The position numbers and the translations under genes were made by a program. From NCBI GenBank assembly GCA_030770535.1, contig JASVEC010000065.1, positions 1 through 64,000 on the forward strand: a stretch of DNA of 64,000 nucleotides, read 5' to 3'. Origin of the DNA: Batkoa obscura (taxonomy: Eukaryota; Entomophthoromycota; Entomophthoromycetes; Entomophthorales; Batkoaceae). Position 1 is the stretch's first letter; every line of letters begins with the position of its first letter. Under the pieces are notes generated by a model that saw nothing but the letters and a program-made list of their open reading frames with translations, was not told the origin of the DNA and did not search any database. Shown piece after piece: positions 55,843 to 64,000 of this stretch.

Positions 55843-56944
55843 ATGGCTTTGAAAGAACAAGTACTAGTGAGTGGAGGAACAGGATATATAGCACAACAAG
55901 TGATCTTTGACTTATTGAAGCTTGGATACATTGTCAACACTACAGTAAGAAATCTTCAAGATTCCAAATGCAATATATTAAATCAATGGAAAGAAGAGTT
56001 CCCAAATCAGTTAAATATATTTGAAGCTGATTTGTTGAAAAAGGATTCTTTCCTTCCAGCATTAAAAGGGTGTAAAGCTGTGTTTCATTTAGCCACTCCT
56101 GTTTTGATTAAGAACTTACCTACTGATCCATATGAAGAGCAAGTCAAACCTGCAGTTGAAGGTATATAAATTTTCATAATATTATAATGGTAGTAGTAAC
56201 AATGACTAGGAACCCAAAATTTACTTAAAGACATTTCAAAGGTTGGTACTATTACTGATATTATTGTAACTAGTAGCGTTTCTGCTATATTTACTACCTT
56301 TGACATTAAGCAGGATTACTATACCGAAAAAGATTTCAACCTTAATGAAACCATTGAATCAAATGCTTACGCATATTCTAAAACTCAGGCTGAACTGAAA
56401 GTATGGGAGTTTGAAAAACAAAATTTTAATAAATATAGGATCTTAGTTATTAATCCAGGCTTAGTATTTGGACCATTAGTTGGGGTTGAAAACTTCTCAC
56501 TTAATGGAAATGAAAGTAATGCGGGATTGGAACATATTAAAAATTATCTCAAAGGAGTTCATAAGCTCATCCCTGAGGGTAGTCTTTAGTTTTAAATAAT
56601 GCATAATAGCTCATCATTAATAATTAGGCGGACGTACTTATGTTGATATACGTAATGTAAGTGAAGCTCACATTAAAGCTTATGAGAACAAAGATGCAAG
56701 TGGACGATTCATTTGCAATAATGATACTTTTTCTTGGAGAGAGTTTACTGCGTTGTTAAAGAAATTATTACCTGATGCCCCTTTACCATCTGAGATTAAT
56801 CGACAATCAAAAGAGGAAAGTCTACCAAAGTTTGATAATACTAAATCTAAAAACATACTTGGTATCAATTACATCCCATTGGAGGTTTCTATCAAGGATC
56901 AATTGAAACAATTTATCGATTTACCTTATAAAGTTAAAGGATAA
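55843..56944 (+). CDS. Gre2-type NADPH-dependent ketoreductase (extended SDR), right copy
   Basis: Exons 55843-56161, 56210-56578 and 56628-56944 (1005 nt, 334 aa), introns 48 and 49 nt at exactly the positions of the left copy. GGTGYIAQQV Rossmann motif and YAYSK catalytic motif intact. Protein differs from the left copy in many scattered residues, notably in exon 2 (LNETIESNAYAYSKTQAELK versus YKETIESCAYSYSKTQAELK), but a block of exon 1 is identical at DNA level. Both copies look functional; they may differ in substrate. Confidence 0.93.
55988..56166 (+). repeat. Short conversion tract in the SDR exon 1, right
   Basis: Identical to 46036-46213 (reverse complement), from AAAGAAGAGTTCCCAAATCA to the intron donor. 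A second short identical patch lies in exon 3 (about 56847-56892). Confidence 0.75.
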
Positions 56945-57046
56945 ATAAAATGAATGTAGCTATACATATATAGCTATCATTATTACTTTCACACACACTA
57001 TCATATGCATTTATTTAATATTAAATAAGGACATTATGGTACTTAC

Positions 57047-57130
57047 AAAATCAAATTAACTAACTGGTTTTTGATTTTTTTAAGAAATCAAATTAACTAA
57101 CTGGTTTTTGATTTTTTTAAGAAATCAAAT
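57047..57130 (+). repeat. 37-bp tandem repeat with internal dyad
   Basis: Two full units and the start of a third. Each unit has AAATCAAA near one end and TTTGATTT near the other, so each can form a hairpin. Confidence 0.85.
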
Positions 57131-57781
57131 ATTCAAAAGAGTTATATTTATCATAAAAAGAAAATATAGTAAGTCAAAGCTTTTGGGGTAATGCATCTTA
57201 ATGTACTACTCTGAAATTTATATAATTTTATCATATACAACCATAGTGTTTTCAGAAAGAGATCAGCAAAAAGAATCACATTCAATTTTCAACCTCAAAA
57301 GAATTTCTATTCAATGCACGTATTTCGAGAAAGAGAAGGAAGATTGACAAGAGAATTTTTTTAATTAAAGGCTTATATTCAAGACATAAGAACAGTAAAA
57401 TAAGGACTTTGATTTTATATAAAGAAGTACCCAAGGCAATGTTAGTAGAAGTTTGGAAAGGAATTAAAATTTTAATAAGGGTCAATTTTTCTGTTAAATT
57501 CAAACAATAGTTTATTTTATATAGATAAACTCAAACTCAAGGTTCAACTTTGTTCCGATTTTATTTGTTATGAAAGAAACAACTTACACCTTCTGCTATC
57601 CACTTTTTTAAGTCCTTTTTATTTATCAACAGTAATAAAGTACTTGGAAGTTATTTAGCGCTTTTAGAAATTTTATAAAAAAGACAACTTGAACATAAAG
57701 GCTAAAAACATAAAAAAAATGTTTCTGTTGAATGAATCATTTTTTTTGTAATTTTGACCTACCTAAAAAATAGTGAATATA

Positions 57782-57886
57782 TATTAGGAGATATTTGTCT
57801 TTAAGAATTTTACTAACAATTTTTCCGCTCAAATAGTGCTTAAAAGATGGAAAAAGTAATGAAGCCAAAAAAAACACCCCCATATT
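57782..57886 (+). mobile_element. MITE-like TATGGGG element, copy 22
   Basis: Plus orientation; 5' tip ATATTAGGAGATATTTG, 3' tip AACACCCCCATATT, internal sequence close to consensus. Confidence 0.8.
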
Positions 57887-58309
57887 TTATTGTTTTTATT
57901 ATTTTTAATTAAAGCTAAGTATCAATATTTATCAAACGGTATTACTACTTATATTTGCGATTAAGGAGACATCAAAAATATTACTATCGATAATACTTGA
58001 AATTGATTAGAAGTATCTAAAACTTGTAAGGATAATAAGAATGTCTATTAATATATTCGTGTTTCAATTCTTTATGTGAAACATTGTTAAATGAAATTTA
58101 ATTTATTAAAAAAAAATACATATTCATTAGTTCCTCTATTTTATATTAAAAATACTGATTACTGTTATTAAGTTGATTTAAGGGTTTGAATTTTATTTGT
58201 AATTTTAGGAAAAGTTTAAGGGTAAAAAAGTTAAAGTCAACACATGGCATATTACAATTTTTCAAGGAAAAAGAACAAATATTAATTTTATAGTATATGC
58301 AATGTTTAT

Positions 58310-58941
58310 TAGAAAAATAAAGATAATAAAGATAATGAATTAAATGCGGTAAACTTTGGCTTCAGGTAAAACTGACTCCCATTGAGTTTGAGTTTTAAGC
58401 CAATCGAATAATATGTTATATATACAATTGCAATTATCCGGCTTGCTATAATTCGAGCAGTATTTAGCAATACGTTTACGAACTATACTTGCTTCGATTT
58501 TATCTCCAACCAAAATATCTTCGCTACTATATTCGTCATGAATATAACATTTATTAATCCCTGAATATTTTTTAGGTGTTAAATCCACATTTGCAAATAA
58601 CTTCGAAGCACTAATTAAAGGAGATTCCAACTTATTATAAGCAACTAATGGTGATACTAATCCTGAAACATAACGTGGTGAAGCTAGAGTTCCAAGAGCC
58701 CAGCCCAATAAAAGATATACAACATAATCTGGAAAGTAACCATTGATAACAGCATCAATCCATACTGCAATTGGACAAAAACCTTCACGACGTAAAATAT
58801 AAGCAATATTAAGCCCATCTCCAGTTATACTATCATCTACCTCTTGCCATAAATCATGTGATAATGTAACCAAGATCCCGATTAAATTGATAGATTCTAC
58901 ATCATCACTTAATTCAGGATGATTAAATGCTAAAGCACAAG
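58310..58941 (-). repeat. Near-identical tract shared with 43899-44525
   Basis: See 43899-44525. Covers the last ~200 codons and first bases of the 3' flank. Confidence 0.8.
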
Positions 58942-60160
58942 CAATTCCGAAGCCACCAGATACCGATGACCTTAAAAATGCAGTCCCAGAAGTATTTAAT
59001 AATTCTTGAGTTAGCTCAGTTGACCTACCACCAACAAATTTACGCATTAAGATAGATAATATTTGTGGAGACCATAATAGTTTATCTGCATTTGTTATTT
59101 TTTTCAGCTTTTCGAAGCAAAGATTGGTACTAATCCAACCTGCATAAAAGTGAATAAAATCAGTAGTACCATAAACTGTGTTTGCTTCTTGAGCAGTGTA
59201 TAAGATCCAAATGGAAGATAAAAAGTCGATGATACTCATATCGCAATTACGAAATGCTAATACAGAAAAAGGATATGTGGCGTCAAATAAATCACTATCT
59301 TTAAGAATTTTAAAGCAATAGTTGTCACCTATATATGAATTAAAATATGTCATCTCTTTAACTCTCTTTTTCTTTTTATTGCGAGATTCATCACCATCCT
59401 TTGGCAATTTACCTAAACTGCCTTGGACCAAAGAGGCCAGGATAACTAATCGATTTATTTTACCACCTACTATGTTGCCTGATATTTCATAAAGGTATTC
59501 AATTTGCCTCTTATAGTTATCAAAATCAAACCCGGCGTTGATCAATGACAAATCAGATGAAGATATATTATTCTTATACGTAATGTAATTATTATCATCA
59601 ATAAACACACTTTTCAAAAGCTCGTCAATTGGGATATCCCAACTTGAAGCACTATTGTTAAGAGTAGATTGCATCAATAAAGGCAACGCATCAGCTTCAA
59701 CAGTTGAGACAACGAAACTTAAAAAAGCGTCTGGATTGCTACCGTCGTTTCTTGAAAGCATTGAGACATTGTTTTCATTGTAATGATTCCTGGTAATCAT
59801 AAAATGATATCCCATCAACCACTTTAGCCTATTTTCGCTCCAAGATAATGATCTCCATGGATGCTCTTCCCTTATCAATTCCAGCTCATTCAGATTGATC
59901 CCGCCACATCCCTTTAAATGGTTTAAGATACTACTAAAGGTACACGATTTATCTTTTTCTGAGTACAAACAGCACTTATTACAAGAAATCTTAGGAGATA
60001 TTCTGTTTAATTGTATCATCTCATGATCGCTCAAACTTTGTAAATTGGTGGCATTGATAGTTAATATATTACTGCCATTATAACTCAAATAGGCGGTAGT
60101 CAAATTCTGGTTATTATTTCTGGGCTTTAGATGTGGTGCTTCGATAATCCCGTTTAGCAT
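58340..60160 (-). CDS. 606-aa unrecognised protein with C2HC motif, right copy
   Basis: 606 aa, no intron. Cys60-x2-Cys63-x17-His81-x3-Cys85 keeps the exact spacing of the left copy despite heavy divergence around it, which argues for a functional metal site. GKLPKDGDESRNKKKKRVKE and SPRYVSGLVSPLVAYNK are among the conserved blocks. The last ~200 residues are almost identical to the left copy (one visible change, WIDAV/WVDAV). Transcribed inward towards the palindrome. No family recognised; no signal peptide, so probably intracellular. Confidence 0.85.
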   Translation of the reverse strand: MLNGIIEAPHLKPRNNNQNLTTAYLSYNGSNILTINATNLQSLSDHEMIQLNRISPKISCNKCCLYSEKDKSCTFSSILNHLKGCGGINLNELELIREEHPWRSLSWSENRLKWLMGYHFMITRNHYNENNVSMLSRNDGSNPDAFLSFVVSTVEADALPLLMQSTLNNSASSWDIPIDELLKSVFIDDNNYITYKNNISSSDLSLINAGFDFDNYKRQIEYLYEISGNIVGGKINRLVILASLVQGSLGKLPKDGDESRNKKKKRVKEMTYFNSYIGDNYCFKILKDSDLFDATYPFSVLAFRNCDMSIIDFLSSIWILYTAQEANTVYGTTDFIHFYAGWISTNLCFEKLKKITNADKLLWSPQILSILMRKFVGGRSTELTQELLNTSGTAFLRSSVSGGFGIACALAFNHPELSDDVESINLIGILVTLSHDLWQEVDDSITGDGLNIAYILRREGFCPIAVWIDAVINGYFPDYVVYLLLGWALGTLASPRYVSGLVSPLVAYNKLESPLISASKLFANVDLTPKKYSGINKCYIHDEYSSEDILVGDKIEASIVRKRIAKYCSNYSKPDNCNCIYNILFDWLKTQTQWESVLPEAKVYRI

Positions 60161-60998
60161 TTTAAACTTAAAAATTAAAAAAAAACAAATAAAGCTGATA
60201 TTTATATTACGTAGAATAAGGTTCGTTAGTGATAAAAAAAATCCTTTTTGAGTTAGGATAAAAGTGGAGATAAAATTATTCTTTGGGTAGAGTTATGAAA
60301 AGAAGTAATGAAATAAACTCAATTAATAATAACAATAGAATTTAGTTTAGTCTAAGAATTGATATAATATTTAATTTTAGTTAACCATATTTATATTATT
60401 ATATATTTGCGGATCTACAATATCATTCTCTCAACTTGGGGCAGTTCATTGATTAAGTTGGTTAATATCCCATTGATCGAATAAGTTGTAGAAGTTGAAT
60501 GATATTTTAATTTATTATATTTTATATTAAAGCAATATTTAATAAAATGGAAATCAACATAGGGATAAAATGATGATGGAATAAAATAAGTTAAACAGCA
60601 TATTTTCTCCACCCATTTTTAAACCCGAATTGAAAATTCCTCCCTTATGAAATTTAATTTAAAATTTAAAAGGGATGTTGACAAATCATTATGTTTACCT
60701 TACATTCGTTTTATCCTTTACTCCTTAAATTCGATTTATTTGAAATAGGTTTAAGTATGATTTACTTTATGATCTTATTATTGATATAGAATTTGATATA
60801 TATATCTTTTATTTTTTTTACCATTTATAATAAGTTTTGGGTTTAAATCGATGATTCTTAATTTTAAATTGTGTTACAGTTAGTACTTTACCACACTTAC
60901 TTCATTTAATAAAACAAAATGGAAGTTATAAAAAAGCTGAGTTTAAATGAAAACTTATTTTTATTTCATGGCATGGCTTGATTAACTTACTTTTAACT

Positions 60999-61103
60999 AT
61001 ATGGGGATGTTTTTGGTTTCATCACTTTTTTCGTTTTTTTAAGCGTTGTTTGAGTAGAAGGATTGTTAGTAAAATTCTTAAACAAAGAAATACATCTTCA
61101 TAT
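60999..61103 (-). mobile_element. MITE-like TATGGGG element, copy 23
   Basis: Minus orientation, complete: TATGGGGATGTTTTTGG start, ACATCTTCATATA end. Confidence 0.75.
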
Positions 61104-62720
61104 ATTTATTATAACAAATTTGGTAATAAGAATAAGTTATAATATAACAGTATTGCTCCTGCTTTACAAGTACATTCTATTTTAATTTTTGACCCTTTAT
61201 AGTCATTGTCCTTGTGTTGAGTTATCAACTCTTAACTGTTAGTATGTATAAATAACGTAATAACAAACAAAGTTATTTAAGTAATTATATATTACCAACA
61301 TTGATTCTAGATTTAATTAAATTAACTTCTGAATTTATAAAAACAATAAGCTTACTCAAACTATGAAATCAAGTCAGCATTTTAATGTACAATAATCACT
61401 TAGGAATTGCTTAAAGTTAATTGGTTGAACCTGCTATGAAACTCTCTAAACCTGACCTTTCCTAGAACTATATCCTATTATAAAGATAGTAGTAAGTTTA
61501 AGCCATGACTTAGCTTTTAAAATTATTGTTTTTAATTTAACTCTATGGTTAAACTGCTTATTTCTAAAATAATAAACTATTGAACTATACAAGCCTAAAG
61601 TTGATTTTATAGGTTTTTAAATATTTGTAATTTATGTCATTAATAAGTTTATTTGATATACTGTAGATCCTTAAGAAATCACTGTTTAGAACTTTTCTAA
61701 AGCTATTATCATAAGAACAGTTTTAAAGAATCAAATGTACTAAGCAAAATACTTTTTAATATCCTTTTAGCGCGTTAATTTATATTTGAACAAGCTCAAT
61801 AACAATTAAAATTAAAAAATTTCCAGTTTAATTTTAGGTTTGTTTCAAAATCTATGTGTAAATCTATTTTTTGCCTAATCATCTGTCCATTTTTGCGTGA
61901 CGTAAAATTTAAAGTTCTTTGTCAAGTACTGAATAATAAAACGTTCCCATATGTGATATTACATATCAAATATAAAGCTATTTTCATAGCGTTTATACTT
62001 GACCTAAGATAATTTTGATTCCTTAAAATAGGAAAAAAGTTTATCCTTAGAATTAAGTTAGCTTATTTTGAAAATAATAATACAAAAACTAATTCAGCAA
62101 AATCAAAAAGGGGCATTTATTCACAAAATTAATAAATTAGCTAATGTAAATCTGAACTTATGAGCAAGTATAAGGGCAAGGATCATTTACTTAGCTATTA
62201 AAAAATAAGAAAAAACTATCTATGATTGGATAAATGGCTCCTGCCCTTATATTTACTTAAATTCGGATCTATGTTGCTTAATTAAAAAATATTTTTAATA
62301 AATGTATTGTTAAAACACTTCCTCTTCTGGATTCATGACTTTCAAAAAAATGGTATGTATTGTTGAAAAATAATAATGTTTAATAAGTGTATTTTTTTAT
62401 TTTATTTTTAAACTCAAAACTTTCATTATATTATTTTTAAAAAGTTTATATATAATTGATTTCTTACATATTTTTTATTGTAAATAATATTAAAATATTT
62501 ACTTAATAAATTTGAAGTTTTTATTATATCATAACAACTTTATATATCAAGTGCCTCAATAATGTACTTTTCTTTTTTTTAAGTTATCATATGTTTATTT
62601 AAAAAAATTACACCATTCAGATATTTATTATATAAATGGTCATAGAGTAGCCTACAATTAGATATCTTTTATTGCTTTTAGTTTATAGCTAAGAAAATTT
62701 AATATAATATAAGAACTTCA

Positions 62721-62825
62721 GATGGGGATGTTTTTTTACGTTTAAGGATTTTACTAAGAATTTTTCCGCTCAAATAGTGTTAAAAGGTGGAAAAAGTAAT
62801 GAAGCCAAAAAAAACACTTCCAGAT
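62721..62825 (+). mobile_element. MITE-like TATGGGG element, copy 24
   Basis: Plus orientation; GATGGGGATGTTTTTTTACG start, AAACACTTCCAGA end; internal sequence near consensus. Confidence 0.75.
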
Positions 62826-63471
62826 TTTAATAGCTTAAGTTCCTATTAAAAAAAATTTTAACTACAAACTAAAACCAATGAAAAACTGTTAACTGCAAGC
62901 TCTTCTAATTTATTAAAACAACTAATATGGTAACTTATAGAATAGTAAAAGTAATTTAAAAAACTTTTAAGCTTTTTGGTCTGTCATAAAAAAATATTTA
63001 TAAGTATAAAAACATTATTAGAACAGACTGAGTATAAGCGCTATATTTTTTATTAAACAAGTATTAGATCATTCCCCTGTTTCTAATTAATTAATTCTAG
63101 AGCCCTTATCCTTTCAACCGGTTCATGGACCTTACACAAAAGCTACATAGCTTTGAAGCCTTACTCGCCTGTGAGAATAGCCTCTGACTTGATTACCACC
63201 TTCTTGCTTATTATTCGAAACTCCATCTAGAGAACAGAGATCAAATAGAACTCCTTTTATCTTCCTAATCCTTCAAAGGTGAACAAGCTTTGGACTTGTT
63301 TCCTATCTTACCACGTGGTTCCTCTTAATACCTTAATCCCTTAAATTTACTGATTTGAGTATTTTGTTTTAGTAAATAAAATATTCGGGGCCTCAGCCTT
63401 TCAAGAGTAAAAAAAGTGATAGATATTTTCAATCATTTCTTAGTGCTTTGCTCACTATCAAAGTCATCACT

Positions 63472-63547
63472 TGGGGATGTATTTTTGTGTTTAAGGATTT
63501 TACTAACAATTTTTCCACCTAAATAGCGCTTAAAAGATAGAAAAGGC
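63472..63547 (+). mobile_element. MITE-like TATGGGG element, copy 25 (3' truncated)
   Basis: Plus orientation; CTTGGGGATGTATTTTTGTG start, normal up to CTTAAAAGATAGAAAAGG, then unrelated sequence replaces the last third. Confidence 0.7.
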
Positions 63548-64000
63548 AAATATCTTATTAAAAAGAATAAGTATTAAGTTTGTTATTACGAGAGGAGGTC
63601 AAAAAATTCTCACTCATACCTTCGTTGATCCACCCATTCTTAGAACCTTGACCTCCCCACGTATTATTTCGATAAAAATAGTAGGATTAATATCAATTTT
63701 TAAGAAAATAAAAGTGAATTCCAACTCTAATTTTAAAACAAAATGGGGAACAAAAACAGTTTTTCCCATTAGTTATTTCAATTTTATTTACTAACCAAAA
63801 TTCGAATAAAAGAAGGGAACAGCCATCATAAAGCAAGATAAATGGGCCTTTATCAACCTACTAGAGCTATAATTATCAAACACTTGACGACTAAAATGGT
63901 TTTAGCTTTAATACCAAATGAATAATAACCTAATTTTACCTCATCGTTTTTATAGTTAAAGAAGCGGTACTGCTACTATTACTACTCTCAGTCTCTGTTT

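Larger units (their letters stand above)
56945..58339. other. Intergenic, tandem repeat and MITE
   Basis: Holds a 37-bp tandem repeat (57047-57130) and a MITE (57782-57886). Open frame 57282-57503 (-) has no support. Confidence 0.5.
60161..64000. other. Long gene-poor right end, three MITE copies
   Basis: About 3.8 kb without a supported gene. Three MITEs (60999, 62721, 63472). 63090-63410 is less AT-rich and shares wording with 36110-36330, perhaps one decayed repeat. A short open frame at 60415-60612 (-) has no support. Confidence 0.45.

Noticed and set aside
42676-60160. Terpene synthase identity for the 606/607-aa proteins
   Set aside because: An Asp-rich helix is suggestive, but DDxxD is absent and the NSE-like stretch lacks the final Glu.
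63090-63410. Possible solo LTR or other decayed repeat, similar in parts to 36110-36330
   Set aside because: The shared wording is too short and ends could not be defined.
1-64000. CRISPR arrays, rRNA genes, bacterial-type operons
   Set aside because: No regularly spaced repeats, no rRNA signatures, and the genes are clearly eukaryotic with introns.

Overview
The window looks like a gene-poor, AT-rich chromosome segment of an ascomycete fungus, most likely a yeast. The evidence is a Pho85-type CDK with an exact PSTAIRE helix, two GH72 (Gas/Phr) glucanosyltransferases ending in GPI signals, Ser-rich GPI proteins, a Gre2-type ketoreductase pair and precursors cut at dibasic (Kex2) sites. Genes without an intron and genes with one to five introns are mixed. 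The 16 introns I place are 46-74 nt, with GTA-type donors and, in the clearest case, a TACTAAT branch site. I cannot name the species. No tRNA, rRNA or CRISPR array was seen.

Layout. 0-17.7 kb holds cell-surface genes (Ser-rich GPI proteins at 2-415 and 5064-5480, GAS paralogs at 1738-3231 and 16173-17672 facing outwards, an eight-repeat SGIHRR precursor at 14178-14858) and two kinases (a six-exon CAMK-like kinase and PHO85). 17.7-35 kb is sparse and repeat-rich: a broken kelch-like membrane-protein gene with a decayed partial copy, small proteins sharing a C-terminal motif, and a three-exon cytochrome P450 lying between the arms of a smaller inverted duplication. 35-39 kb has two small secreted repeat/low-complexity proteins and a four-exon, divergent Ras/Rab-like GTPase. 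42.6-60.2 kb is one large inverted duplication of a four-gene cassette: a 606/607-aa unrecognised protein with a C2HC motif, a Gre2-like SDR, a His-rich Kex2-type secreted precursor and an F-box protein. The inner 3.6 kb of the two arms is almost identical around a 101-bp centre. The outer genes are diverged but carry patches of identity, the signature of ectopic gene conversion.

About 25 copies of one ~105-bp element with imperfect terminal inverted repeats (TATGGGG..., a MITE by structure) sit in intergenic DNA on both strands. They are the most frequent repeat here and no transposase gene for them is visible.

The genes do not form one obvious pathway. Two themes recur: cell wall/surface and secreted proteins, and secreted precursors cut at KR/RR sites. 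The palindromic cassette, which couples one such precursor to a reductase, an F-box protein and a lineage-specific protein, is the best candidate for an undescribed system.
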